NCBI RefSeq assembly: GCF_013416325.1
Contig: NZ_JACCGK010000007.1
Coordinates: 182,813-246,812 of the forward strand
Origin: Vreelandella sedimenti
GTDB lineage: Bacteria; Pseudomonadota; Gammaproteobacteria; Pseudomonadales; Halomonadaceae
Reading direction: 5' to 3'
Length of the DNA: 64,000 bases
Shown: piece after piece, positions 27,175 to 35,689 of the stretch
Position numbering within the stretch: the first letter of the stretch is position 1
How the letters are laid out: every line of letters starts with the position of its first letter
Made by a program: the position numbers and the translations under genes
Notes under the pieces: generated by a model
What the model saw: the letters and a program-made list of their open reading frames with translations, nothing else
Database searches by the model: none
What the model was told of the DNA's origin: nothing

Positions 27175-28347
27175 GTGCTAACACATGAGCAGGAAAAACT
27201 GATCAACGCGACAGCTCCCGTCGTGGCCGAACACCTGAATGCGATTACCCAGCGATTCTATCCGCTGATGTTTACCCGTTACCCAGAGGTCAAGCCGCTC
27301 TTTAATGAGGTTCACCAGCAAAGCGGTGGTCAGCCCCGTGCCCTGGCCAACGCCGTGTTGGCCTATGTCCAACTACGCAACAATCCTGCTCAAGCGCGCG
27401 CCACGCTGGATGTTGTGGTCAGTAAACACGTCTCGTTAGGCATTCTTCCCGAGCAGTACCCTATTGTCGGTGAATGCCTACTGGCGGCGATTGGCGAAGT
27501 GTTGGGTGATGCCGTCACCCCGGAAATCGCCGATGCCTGGGGCGCTCTATATAACGAGCTTGCCGCCCTGTTAATCGACCTCGAAGACCAGCGCTATCGT
27601 GAGTTTGAGCAGCGCCCGGGCGGGTGGCGCGGCACACGCCGTTTCAAGATTGCCAGTACCCAGCAGGAAAGTGCTCTAATTCGCTCTTTTATCCTTGAGC
27701 CCGAGGATGGAGGCCGTGTGGCTGACCATGAGCCAGGTCAGTATATCGGTGTGCGTCTAACCATTAATGGCGAGCTGGTTTATCGGCATTACAGCCTCTC
27801 AGATACACCAAATGGCCAAAGCTATCGAATCTCGATCAAACGCGAAGAGCAGGGGCAAGTCAGCCGCCATTTCCATGATGTGCTAAAACCAGGCGACACC
27901 TTGGAACTGTTACCGCCGGCAGGTGACCTAACGTTAATTGAGGGTGACGAACCTCTGCTGCTTGCCAGCGGCGGCGTTGGGCAAACGCCCCTGCTTCCCA
28001 TGGCACGCCACGCCTTGTCCCTTGGGCGGCAAGTCATCTATCTACACGCTGCCCTGGATGCCGAACACCAGGCCTTTAAAGGCGAACTAGAAGCACTGAA
28101 GAGCGAGTATCCTCAACGTCTTAAGGCTATCCGTATTCATGAACGCGGCAACGAAGCCGAACATATCGGTCGTATCGACCGCGGCTTATTAGCTCACTAC
28201 TTGCCTGGCCTTAAGTCGCGCTGCTACTTCGTCGGCCCCCAAGGGTTTATGACGGCGATTAATAGTGCTTTGTCTGAACTGGGTGTCGACGAAGATCGCC
28301 GACACTTTGAGCACTTTGGTCCTTCACGCCCCCTCGACGCAGCTTAA
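27175..28347 (+). CDS. hmp: Flavohemoglobin (NO dioxygenase)
   Basis: A 390-residue protein that oxidises NO to nitrate with O2 and NADH. The globin domain (about 1-140) carries the proximal His85 in VVSKHVSLGI and the TQRFYPLMFTRYPEVKPLF helix. The reductase part follows: FAD-binding RHYSLSDTPNG and NAD-binding LASGGVGQTPLLPM with CYFVGPQGFM near the end. The length matches the E. coli protein. The start is a GTG at 27175 (Met-Leu, as in other Hmp) with GAGG in front. Regulation by NsrR is supported by the overlapping operator. Confidence 0.95.
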   Translation: MLTHEQEKLINATAPVVAEHLNAITQRFYPLMFTRYPEVKPLFNEVHQQSGGQPRALANAVLAYVQLRNNPAQARATLDVVVSKHVSLGILPEQYPIVGECLLAAIGEVLGDAVTPEIADAWGALYNELAALLIDLEDQRYREFEQRPGGWRGTRRFKIASTQQESALIRSFILEPEDGGRVADHEPGQYIGVRLTINGELVYRHYSLSDTPNGQSYRISIKREEQGQVSRHFHDVLKPGDTLELLPPAGDLTLIEGDEPLLLASGGVGQTPLLPMARHALSLGRQVIYLHAALDAEHQAFKGELEALKSEYPQRLKAIRIHERGNEAEHIGRIDRGLLAHYLPGLKSRCYFVGPQGFMTAINSALSELGVDEDRRHFEHFGPSRPLDAA

Positions 28348-28404
28348 TAATGGCCGGCCTCGGGATATCCCCGGGGCCGCTTGTGAACAGTTCAGAAGCC
28401 TGGA

Positions 28405-28902
28405 TCATTCTTTACGTACTAAACGCTCCAGCCCCAACAACAGTTCACCCAAATGCCCTTGTGCAAGGCCTTCCTCGCAACCGTCAAGCAGATTCTTGAG
28501 CGTCAACCCCAGTTCTGTATCCCCTTCAATGATTAAGCGACGCTGGAAAAACAGGCTGTCGGGATCCTCACGGCGCGTGGCAAGGCACAAGAATTCACGC
28601 CAACCACCACGAATGGTTGCCTCGCCTTTCTCGCGACATAATATCAAGCGCTGCGATTCAAGCGTCAGGCTTAGCGTCACACCTAAATCGGCGATGGCGA
28701 GACTAATGCGCCGACCTTCCAAAGCATCGAATTCCCCCTCTGCGAGCGGTATAGCAAAAGTACGGTTGAGTAAAGGCTCGACTATACGTTGCTTAATTGT
28801 AAAAGGTACCCGTGGATCAAGGAGACGTATCAAATGGCCAGGCGTCATAGGAGGAGAAATTGAAAAAGAAGGCATGGAAAAAGGTAAAGACAGCAATGAC
28901 AT
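28405..28902 (-). CDS. ubiT: Ubiquinone accessory protein UbiT (SCP2 domain)
   Basis: About 165 residues. The N-terminal LLDPRVPFTIKQRIVEPLLNRTFAIPLAEGEFDALEGR and the SCP2-like lipid-binding body (LRLILCREKGEATIRGGWREFL type segments) are typical of UbiT/YhbT, which carries ubiquinone intermediates for the O2-independent UbiUV pathway. The start is the ATG at 28902 behind GGAG; a GTG three codons earlier is possible. It converges with hmp and is divergent from the cytochrome gene, facing an FNR-type box and an NsrR dyad. It is separated from ubiUV by 7.5 kb. Confidence 0.85.
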   Translation of the reverse strand: MSLLSLPFSMPSFSISPPMTPGHLIRLLDPRVPFTIKQRIVEPLLNRTFAIPLAEGEFDALEGRRISLAIADLGVTLSLTLESQRLILCREKGEATIRGGWREFLCLATRREDPDSLFFQRRLIIEGDTELGLTLKNLLDGCEEGLAQGHLGELLLGLERLVRKE

Positions 28903-28977
28903 AGCAGTCACTCCGGGGCAAAGGCATCATCGGCAAACACTAGGCCACTGATGCTAAGCGTTGCTGAGACGCACGGT

Positions 28978-28993
28978 AATGACATGCGTCAAG
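28978..28993. promoter_or_regulatory. FNR/ANR-type box upstream of ubiT and cytochrome c
   Basis: TGAC-ATGC-GTCA with 4-bp spacer, inside AATGACATGCGTCAAG. It lies 78 bp from ubiT, divergent from the cytochrome gene, and is placed to serve ubiT. Confidence 0.6.
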
Positions 28994-29014
28994 ACTATGC
29001 ATTGCGCAAGCATT

Positions 29015-29037
29015 AAGATGCATATAAAGTGTATCTT
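29015..29037. promoter_or_regulatory. NsrR operator upstream of cytochrome c/norEF
   Basis: A near-ideal 23-bp NsrR dyad: left arm AAGATGCAT, right arm GTGTATCTT, extended by ATT/AAT on the outside. It is the best match in the window and lies in the ubiT-cytochrome c divergent region. Confidence 0.8.
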
Positions 29038-29183
29038 AATAAAATTATCTTTTTTTAGCGTATTAACACCTCAGTTGTAAGCTAACGTTGCTTCAGCATT
29101 GACCCTGCCAGGCCAAGAGATGCACATCAAAGCATCCGAATTGGAATCATAGCGCCCACGACCGTAAAAAAGTGAGGAGAACC

Positions 29184-29498
29184 ATGATGAAACCATTATT
29201 TACTGCCCTTATCGCCGCTGGTGCTGCCATGGCGTTTTCAGTCGCTGCTCAGGCGGAGGCTGATGGCGAGGCGGTTTACAACCAGGCCTGCATGGCCTGC
29301 CACATGACAGGGGCTGCTGGTGCGCCTATCAAGGGTAATAAAGAGGCCTGGGAGCCCCGAATCGAAAAAGGCATCGACACCCTCTATGAGCACTCGATCA
29401 ATGGCTTCAACGCCATGCCGCCCAAAGGTGGAAACATGAGCCTTAGCGACGAAGAGGTGCAAGCAGCCGTCGACTTTATGGTTGAAGCAGTCGAATAG
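29184..29498 (+). CDS. Periplasmic cytochrome c5-type protein (nor-linked)
   Basis: 104 residues. A signal peptide (LFTALIAAGAAMAFSVAAQA) is followed by a single heme motif CMACH and the axial Met in NAMPPKGGNMSLSDEEV. This is a class I cytochrome c, cytochrome c5-like. It probably donates electrons to NorCB or another periplasmic reductase; the following genes are norE and norF. It is strongly similar to the nos-linked cytochrome at 41197. The start is the ATG at 29184 with GAGGAG in front; a GTG 12 nt earlier is part of the ribosome-binding region. Confidence 0.88.
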   Translation: MMKPLFTALIAAGAAMAFSVAAQAEADGEAVYNQACMACHMTGAAGAPIKGNKEAWEPRIEKGIDTLYEHSINGFNAMPPKGGNMSLSDEEVQAAVDFMVEAVE

Positions 29499-29643
29499 AC
29501 CTACCAACGATGCGGAAAGTCGTGACGAATCGTCATCAGCCAAAACCACTGTCTGATGGTGTTCAACGTAGCTCGAAAAATGCTATCAGAATTGCCGGGA
29601 TTCCTTATGCAACCCGGCTAACCGCTTACAGAGTGGAGGGTTA

Positions 29644-30210
29644 ATGAGGCGCGACCTGCCCAATCCCGGCTGGGGGCCGCTTTCAGCGCTACCCGGCAAT
29701 CCACTGATGTGGGTATTGATACTGAGCGAAATGCTGGTTTTCACCGCCTTCTTTGCGCTCTATGCCGGTCAACGCGCCCTTGACCCTGCACTATTCAATG
29801 AATCCCAACGTCAGCTTGACACGGTGCTGGGCGGCCTCAATACCCTGGTGCTCTTGACCAGTGGACTTTTTGTAGCCTTTGCCGTTGAGGCGATAAGCGC
29901 TAAGCGCATACAGCGCAGCCGACAGTGGTTAGGCGCCGCTATACTGTTGGGCCTGCTGTTCTGTCTCATTAAGGTTTTTGAGTATACAAGTAAGTTTGCC
30001 GCTGGAATAACGCCAGAAACGAACGCTTTTTTTGGTTTTTACTATGGTTTAACCGCCTTCCATTTTGCTCACGTTGTGTTCGGCTTAGCGCTACTAGGCT
30101 TAGTGAGCTGGCGCACCACCACCGAGAACGTAGAAACGGCGGCAGCCTTCTGGCATATGGTGGACTTGATTTGGATCCTGCTTTATCCACTAATTTATCT
30201 GATGAGATAA
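29644..30210 (+). CDS. norE: NorE-like cytochrome c oxidase subunit III family protein
   Basis: 188 residues with five hydrophobic helices, WVLILSEMLVFTAFFALYAGQRA at the start and FYYGLTAFHFAHVVFGLALL and FWHMVDLIWILLYPLIYL at the end, the usual subunit III His/Glu pattern. It belongs to the NorE group that accompanies NO reductase clusters and supports full NOR activity. The ATG at 29644 follows GGAGGG. It is followed by norF after 15 nt. Confidence 0.88.
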   Translation: MRRDLPNPGWGPLSALPGNPLMWVLILSEMLVFTAFFALYAGQRALDPALFNESQRQLDTVLGGLNTLVLLTSGLFVAFAVEAISAKRIQRSRQWLGAAILLGLLFCLIKVFEYTSKFAAGITPETNAFFGFYYGLTAFHFAHVVFGLALLGLVSWRTTTENVETAAAFWHMVDLIWILLYPLIYLMR

Positions 30211-30225
30211 TTTTGTGAGGAAACA

Positions 30226-30528
30226 ATGAGGGCACTGCCCGGTACACGACGTTTACTGATTACTTGGGGCGTATTAATGGCGCTGACCCTGGTTTCCATG
30301 TTTTCCGCTCGGCTAGATCAGACCACCGACTGGCAGGCGCTTCCCCTATGGTCAGCCACCATGATACTGATGGCGACCGGTTTCAAAGCCCACCGTGTGC
30401 TAATGGTCTATTTAAACTTGCGCGCCGCGACCCCAGCCTGGAAGGGGGTTTTCATTGCCCTGACACTATTAACGTTAACGCTGATTGCCGCGGGCTACCT
30501 GGCCGGTCGATTTCATTTAGTGGGGTAA
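30226..30528 (+). CDS. norF: NorF-like small membrane protein
   Basis: 100 residues with three hydrophobic helices (LLITWGVLMALTLVSMF, LWSATMILMATGFKAHRVLM, GVFIALTLLTLTLIAAGYLAG). The layout and the central K-A-H-R-V-x-M-x-Y pattern are those of the NorF/cytochrome oxidase subunit IV-like group. It lies 15 nt after norE with GAGGAAA in front and converges with the norCBQD operon. Confidence 0.8.
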   Translation: MRALPGTRRLLITWGVLMALTLVSMFSARLDQTTDWQALPLWSATMILMATGFKAHRVLMVYLNLRAATPAWKGVFIALTLLTLTLIAAGYLAGRFHLVG

Positions 30529-30544
30529 CCTCACAGGATTGGAT

Positions 30545-30775
30545 TTAGCGCAGTGTAGAATCGGAACCCGGAGCATCTGAAGGCCGCTGCGCGGCATTTG
30601 CCCAGGCTTCCAGCAACCGCCCCAGCCGCATCAAGCCATAAACGATAAAGGGAACCAGCAACATCAGCGCCACGCCCCAATCACGGTTATTGATAAGCCA
30701 TACCAGCGGCACGACTATTCCTAAAGCGACTAAAGACCACAGACTAATCGCCACTACGAGGCGCAAGCGCAACAT
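30545..30775 (-). CDS. Small two-helix membrane protein downstream of norD
   Basis: 76 residues with two hydrophobic helices (LVVAISLWSLVALGIVVPLVWLI-like and WGVALMLLVPFIVYGLM) separated by INNRD, and a polar C-terminal tail. It starts 11 nt after norD with a perfect AAGGAGG, so it is the last gene of norCBQD. No family is recognised. It may be an accessory factor of NO reductase assembly; this is inferred from position only. Confidence 0.7.
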   Translation of the reverse strand: MLRLRLVVAISLWSLVALGIVVPLVWLINNRDWGVALMLLVPFIVYGLMRLGRLLEAWANAAQRPSDAPGSDSTLR

Positions 30776-30786
30776 AGATAACCTCC

Positions 30787-32730
30787 TTAGGAAGCAATAA
30801 TCTGGCGGTAGATACTTGGCAGCGCCAAGGAGAGATGCTCCGGACGCTGGACAATGGCATAACCACCCCGCCCGAACAGGTGAGGAATATAGCGCCCCGC
30901 CTCCCGGTCAATCGTTACCCCGAACACGCGCACTTCTTCTCGTCGCGCTTCAAGTACCGCTTTGCGTGTATCCTCGATACCATAACGCCCTTCATAATAG
31001 TCGGTGTCATTAGGTTTGCCGTCGGTCAATAGCAATAGCAACCGGTGCCGATTGGGCCGTTTGGCAAGTGCTTGGGAAAGGTGCCGAATAGCGGGCCCCA
31101 TACGCGTGTAGTGGCCTGGCTTGAGCGCTGCGATCCGCCGTGACACCCGTTCGCCCATTGGCTCATCGAAACTTTTCAGCGTATTGACCCAAACACGGTG
31201 ACGACGGTGCGAGGTAAAGCTGTGAATGGCATAGTCATCGCCGCAACCCGCAAGGCCGTGGCCCAATACCAGCAGCGCCTCTTTGGCCACATCCAGCACC
31301 CGCCGGTCTTCCAGCCAGGCCTCAGTGGAAAGTGATACATCGACCAGGATTGAAACCGCCAAATCCCTCGCCTGGGTGCGGCTAGCTTGGTAAAGACGAT
31401 CGCTGGCTTCCCCGGTAGCCGCTAGATCACAGCGGGAGCGAATCACGGCGTCCATATCCAGCTCGCTGCCATCCAGCTGTCCACGTAGCGTCTCACGACG
31501 CGGCCTAAGTGCTTCAAACTCGCGCCGGACTCGGCGAATGCGCCGTTTTGTCGTTTCGTCCGGCTGCCAGTTCTCCCCCTCCTCGCTCTGGACATCGCTG
31601 AGTACCACACAGTGGTCAGGCATATAGATTTGCTTACGATGGTTCCATTCTGGATAGGTATGGCGCCCACGCAGCCTTCCCCCACTCACCTCATCGGGCG
31701 CCAGATCAAGATCAAGTTTTAGCTTGGAAGCCGCCTTCTTACGGTTAGCACTGAGCACAATTTCATCAATCTGATCGGCCGCCTGTTTGGCCTCATCATC
31801 GTCTTCATCCTCTACATGACGATTGAGATTGACCATTTCGGCCCAGGAAAGCATCTTTTCGGATGCATTGAGCATTAAAGAGTCATCGCGGTCGGCCTGA
31901 TCCTGCTCGCGCCGGTCAGCCTTACGCTTACCGTGGTCATCTTCCGGCGAATCCTTGCCCGTGACCGGTGCCTCATCATCTTCCTGCTCGGTTCGTGCTT
32001 GTTTATTAGTCCCCAGGGCTACGGCTTGCCCCCATAGCGGCACCGGAAGTGGCGGCCGGTATCCACGCGGCGCATGGAAGTTGTCCAAAGGAAGGGAGTC
32101 ATCAAGGATGGCGATATGCATCACTTCGACCCAGCCTGCCTCGGGAGGCGTTTTTCCAAGCTGGGTGCAGAGAACCGATTCCAGCGCCGCTTCCATCGGC
32201 GGCAAGCGCTTGCGCTGGGGACGAATGGCCAGTAATGCCTGACACAACCTGGCGTGGCGCTGAGCGAGCCCAGGGAAGTGGGCCAACACTGCCCGAGTCG
32301 CCCGGTTTACTTCACGTAGTTGGAGAAGGTCTTGCTGCAACGGATCTTCGACGACTCGCACATGTCGGGTCAGCGCCAGGTACGCTACCAGCCAAAGGTA
32401 GAGATCCCGGTTCAAGGAAGCCTCAGCGAACAGGGCGATACGTGGTGGTAATAACAACCCCTCTTCGTCACGGCGTGCTTGATCGAGCACCTCCTCATCA
32501 AGCCCAAGCCTCTGACGTAAGGATAAGCGATGCGACGAACTACGCCCCGCAATAGCGGCAACATCGATACCCGCCTCTCCGCCACTAGCGCGGAAAAAGA
32601 CGCCGAGCATGGGCCGCAGCGTTTCAAGTTGCACTGCGGCTTCGGGATGGTCAGGGTAGCTTGCCGCACTGGAAGCCCAGCGGTGCCAATGGCGGCCTAC
32701 AAACTCTTCGACTTCAAGAAAATCAAGCAT
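30787..32730 (-). CDS. norD: NorD-type VWA-domain protein for NO reductase activation
   Basis: 647 residues. The N-terminal half is helical with an acidic, low-complexity linker around residues 250-290 (EEDDEAPVTG...). The C-terminal third is a von Willebrand A domain with the MIDAS motif DVSLS near residue 470, followed by Thr and TDGKPND. NorD works with the AAA protein NorQ to insert or activate the non-heme iron site of NorB. The length matches the family. The start ATG at 32730 has GAGGG in front. Confidence 0.93.
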   Translation of the reverse strand: MLDFLEVEEFVGRHWHRWASSAASYPDHPEAAVQLETLRPMLGVFFRASGGEAGIDVAAIAGRSSSHRLSLRQRLGLDEEVLDQARRDEEGLLLPPRIALFAEASLNRDLYLWLVAYLALTRHVRVVEDPLQQDLLQLREVNRATRAVLAHFPGLAQRHARLCQALLAIRPQRKRLPPMEAALESVLCTQLGKTPPEAGWVEVMHIAILDDSLPLDNFHAPRGYRPPLPVPLWGQAVALGTNKQARTEQEDDEAPVTGKDSPEDDHGKRKADRREQDQADRDDSLMLNASEKMLSWAEMVNLNRHVEDEDDDEAKQAADQIDEIVLSANRKKAASKLKLDLDLAPDEVSGGRLRGRHTYPEWNHRKQIYMPDHCVVLSDVQSEEGENWQPDETTKRRIRRVRREFEALRPRRETLRGQLDGSELDMDAVIRSRCDLAATGEASDRLYQASRTQARDLAVSILVDVSLSTEAWLEDRRVLDVAKEALLVLGHGLAGCGDDYAIHSFTSHRRHRVWVNTLKSFDEPMGERVSRRIAALKPGHYTRMGPAIRHLSQALAKRPNRHRLLLLLTDGKPNDTDYYEGRYGIEDTRKAVLEARREEVRVFGVTIDREAGRYIPHLFGRGGYAIVQRPEHLSLALPSIYRQIIAS

Positions 32731-32739
32731 GCAGTGCCC

Positions 32740-33552
32740 TCACCCAAAGGTTGCTTGAATGGCTTCCATCAGCCCTTCCTGAACATCTGCGTCATCGCTT
32801 AGCGGCTCCACTAAGGTAGCGCGGGCAGCTTCCAGTATGGGCACCCCAGCGGCAATTAGGGTAGCGCAGTAAACCAATAGACGAGTAGAAACGCCCTCTT
32901 CTAAATCCTGCCCCTTCATGGCCCGCAGGCTGGCGGCAAGATTGACCAGCGCAGCGCACTGTTCACCCGGCAGGCCGCTTTCCCGCGCGACAATATCGCG
33001 CTCGACTTTGGGTGGTGGAAAATCAAATGACATGGCCAGGAAGCGCTGGCGGGTACTCGGTTTAAGCGATTTGAGAATATGCTGATAGCCAGGGTTATAA
33101 GACACTACCAACATGAAGTCATCCGGCGCTTCGAGCAGTTCCCCGGTACGTTCCAACGGCAGTAGTCGGCGGTCATCGGTGAGCGGGTGAAGCACCACAG
33201 TGACATCTTTACGCGCCTCCACCACCTCATCGAGATAGCAGATGCCCCCTTCGCGCACTGCTCGAGTAAGCGGGCCATCGATCCAGCGGGTCTCACCGCC
33301 CTGCAATAGATAGCGGCCTGTAAGGTCGGCTGAAGTCAGATCGTCGTGACATGAAATAGTGAATAGCGGACGGCCCAGCTTCGCGGCCATATGGCTAACA
33401 AAACGTGTTTTACCACACCCGGTAGGGCCTTTAAGTAACAGCGGCAAACGTTGACGAAAGGCATGCTCAAACATAGCGCATTCGTTGCCGACATTCTCGT
33501 AGAAAGGTATTTCACGCTCATCGATAGGATTAGCGACAGAAGAAAGAGGCAT
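32740..33552 (-). CDS. norQ: NorQ-type MoxR AAA ATPase
   Basis: 270 residues. The Walker A motif is LLKGPTGCGKTRF near residue 36, Walker B is GICYLDEVVEA near 100, and VSYNPGYQ is sensor 1. It is the AAA+ partner of NorD in maturing NO reductase. The ATG at 33552 has GGAG at 7 nt. The frame runs on upstream to 33729 but only as an overlap with norB, without conserved sequence. Confidence 0.94.
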   Translation of the reverse strand: MPLSSVANPIDEREIPFYENVGNECAMFEHAFRQRLPLLLKGPTGCGKTRFVSHMAAKLGRPLFTISCHDDLTSADLTGRYLLQGGETRWIDGPLTRAVREGGICYLDEVVEARKDVTVVLHPLTDDRRLLPLERTGELLEAPDDFMLVVSYNPGYQHILKSLKPSTRQRFLAMSFDFPPPKVERDIVARESGLPGEQCAALVNLAASLRAMKGQDLEEGVSTRLLVYCATLIAAGVPILEAARATLVEPLSDDADVQEGLMEAIQATFG

Positions 33553-33592
33553 GGGAAGACTCCATTGCCGGAAAATAAATAAAGAAAGCAAA

Positions 33593-33612
33593 AACGGCCC
33601 CGCAGGGCCGTT
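33593..33612 (-). terminator. Terminator-like hairpin between norB and norQ
   Basis: An 8-bp perfect stem AACGGCCC/GGGCCGTT with a 4-nt loop, followed on the minus strand by TTTTTGCTTTC. It begins 4 nt after the norB stop and precedes norQ in the same direction. It could reduce NorQD output relative to NorCB. Confidence 0.75.
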
Positions 33613-33616
33613 AAGT

Positions 33617-34972
33617 TCAGGCCGAGCCTGCCCCAGCAGTAATTTGTGTGCCACCAGCTGGCACCTGCTCTCGGGCGGGCCCGAAGAAGGAGTAGAGCAG
33701 CATGATCGCCCCCACTGCCACGGCCACACCAGCGCCCAGACGCATGATGTAGAACAGGCCTAATTGATCCTGCACTTCCATGTAATTCATGCCCAGGACG
33801 CGTTGCAGGTGAGTCTGCACGACCCCGGCGAATGTCAGGGTAAACGTCATGAAACACATGGCGCTGGTGACGATCCAGAAGCCCCACATGTTCAGTACTT
33901 GGTTATAAGGCTGCACACGGCGGATCTGCGGCATGGCGTAGGTAATCACGCCAAGAATCAGCATCACATAGGCACCATAGAAAGCCAGATGGCCATGAGC
34001 GGCGGTTACCTGAGTACCATGACTGTAGTAATTCACGAACGATAGGGTATGCATAAAGCCCCAAACACCAGCGCCAAAAAAGGCAATGGTTGGGCAGCCT
34101 AAGGCCCATAGCATGGCCGCTTTATTCGGGTGGTTACGACTGCCCTTCCAGAACATGGTAAAGGCGAATACCACCATGGCGAAGAAAGGCGCCACTTCAA
34201 GCGTCGAGAAGATACTGCCGATGGGCTGCCAGTAGCCAGGTGCGCCAATCCAGTAGTAGTGGTGGCCAGTGCCCAACAGGCCGGAGAATAGCGCCAGCCC
34301 GACAATGATATAGAGCCATTTCTCGATCACTTCGCGATCCACGCCGGTCATTTTGATCAGCAGGTAACCCAGCAGTGAAGCCATGATCAATTCCCATACG
34401 CCTTCAACCCACAAGTGCACCACCCACCACCAATAGAGTTTATCTACCGCTAGATTGGTCGGATTGTAGAAAGCGAATAACCAAAACACTGCCGCTAGCC
34501 AAAGACCCAGCATTAACACCAGATTAATAGCGGTCTTGCGCCCCTTGAGTAGCGTCATGCTGGTATTGAACAGAAACATTAGAAAAGAGATGGTGATGAG
34601 TATTTTCACCCAGAACGGTTGCTCAAGAAACTCACGCCCTTCGTGGATTCCGAATTGGTAGCCGACCAGAGCAGCAACACCAGCAAAAGCAAAGATCGCC
34701 AGTTGGATATACGCCAGATTGGGACTATGAATTTCCCGCTCGGCTTCCTCTGGCATCAAATAATAGGTACACCCCATGAAGCCAATCAATAGCCATACAA
34801 TCAACAGATTGGTATGACTGACACGCATGATATGAAAGGGCATCACTTCGGTCATGAAGCTAGGCCATGCATAGACGGTGGCGGCCAGCAGCCCGAAGAC
34901 TATTTGTAGCGTAAATAGCGCCATGGCCACCATAAAAAAGGGTAAAGCAACCTTCTGGGTTTCATATTTCAT
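33617..34972 (-). CDS. norB: Nitric oxide reductase catalytic subunit
   Basis: 451 residues with 12 hydrophobic helices. NorB reduces 2 NO to N2O at a heme b3/FeB centre. Conserved parts: FHIMRVSHTNLLIVWLLIGFMGC (low-spin heme ligand), VVHLWVEGVWELIMASLLGYLL with the His/Glu of the FeB site, LLGTGHHYYWIGAPGYWQ, and AHGHLAFYGAYVMLILG. Short cNOR type without the quinol-oxidase extension; it therefore needs NorC. The ATG has AAAGGAG in front. Confidence 0.96.
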   Translation of the reverse strand: MKYETQKVALPFFMVAMALFTLQIVFGLLAATVYAWPSFMTEVMPFHIMRVSHTNLLIVWLLIGFMGCTYYLMPEEAEREIHSPNLAYIQLAIFAFAGVAALVGYQFGIHEGREFLEQPFWVKILITISFLMFLFNTSMTLLKGRKTAINLVLMLGLWLAAVFWLFAFYNPTNLAVDKLYWWWVVHLWVEGVWELIMASLLGYLLIKMTGVDREVIEKWLYIIVGLALFSGLLGTGHHYYWIGAPGYWQPIGSIFSTLEVAPFFAMVVFAFTMFWKGSRNHPNKAAMLWALGCPTIAFFGAGVWGFMHTLSFVNYYSHGTQVTAAHGHLAFYGAYVMLILGVITYAMPQIRRVQPYNQVLNMWGFWIVTSAMCFMTFTLTFAGVVQTHLQRVLGMNYMEVQDQLGLFYIMRLGAGVAVAVGAIMLLYSFFGPAREQVPAGGTQITAGAGSA

Positions 34973-35010
34973 TGTGCGGTTCTCCTTTATTCATCCTTCG
35001 GCTGTTTGCT

Positions 35011-35463
35011 TTAGCCAGCGGGATGTGGGGGCCAGTCCTGGTCGTCGATGCCATCGGTCCATTCGAGAAAGTCGATTAGCGAGTTCATATCTTCTTCGCT
35101 AAAGTCATACGCTGGCATTTGGCGACGACCTTCGATTCCCAATGGCTGGGCACGGATCCAGCCGGTAATTCCTGACCGGGCGGCTTCAGGGTTGTCGTGA
35201 CCTCCATAGCGTTCCCAGACATTCCCCAATTCAGGAGCAAAGTAAGCACCCTCCCCCATAATGCTATGGCAGTTGATACACATGTTCTTTTCCCACACTT
35301 CTTTGCCATGCTTCACGGAATCGGTGAGACCTTCGCTGTCCGTGGAGACATTGACCATATACCAATGGCTATGAGCCGTTAGCGCGGCAAAGAGCAGGAA
35401 GAAGAACAGCGAACCACCGTAGAAAATATTGCGGGCCGCTGATTTAGTCAGTCCATCAGCCAT
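35011..35463 (-). CDS. norC: Nitric oxide reductase cytochrome c subunit
   Basis: 150 residues. One N-terminal membrane anchor (IFYGGSLFFFLLFAALTAHSHW) is followed by a periplasmic heme domain with CINCHSIMGEGAYFAPELGNV and the axial Met in RRQMPAYDFSEEDMN. It passes electrons to NorB. First gene of norCBQD-orf. The ATG at 35463 has GGGAG. An NsrR-like dyad lies 65-87 bp upstream. Confidence 0.96.
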   Translation of the reverse strand: MADGLTKSAARNIFYGGSLFFFLLFAALTAHSHWYMVNVSTDSEGLTDSVKHGKEVWEKNMCINCHSIMGEGAYFAPELGNVWERYGGHDNPEAARSGITGWIRAQPLGIEGRRQMPAYDFSEEDMNSLIDFLEWTDGIDDQDWPPHPAG

Positions 35464-35527
35464 AAGCCATACTCCCTTGCTAGTCTCAATTGGCCCTAAG
35501 CTGAGCAGCCAAGGGCGTCTCTTTTTT

Positions 35528-35550
35528 AAGATTCATTTGATTTACAACTT
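35528..35550 (-). promoter_or_regulatory. NsrR-like operator upstream of norCBQD
   Basis: The plus-strand window begins AAGATTCATTTGATTTACAA; 17 of 22 consensus positions match. A second palindrome, GATGAATTCATC at 35620-35631, lies further upstream and may be a half-spaced extra site. Confidence 0.65.
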
Positions 35551-35689
35551 TATATTAGCAGAAGAATATCCCCAGCAACCTTGCCACAGATCAATTTTTG
35601 ACAAGCCGCTTATAAAAAGGATGAATTCATCTTAGAACTTGCCAAAAGGTTGTTCTGTCGCCTCAAGCTTCCTCTTGGATATCGTATGT

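Noticed and set aside
35464..35689. Sigma-54/NorR control of norCB
   Set aside because: No GG-n10-GC promoter core was visible upstream of norC, and no norR gene is in the window.
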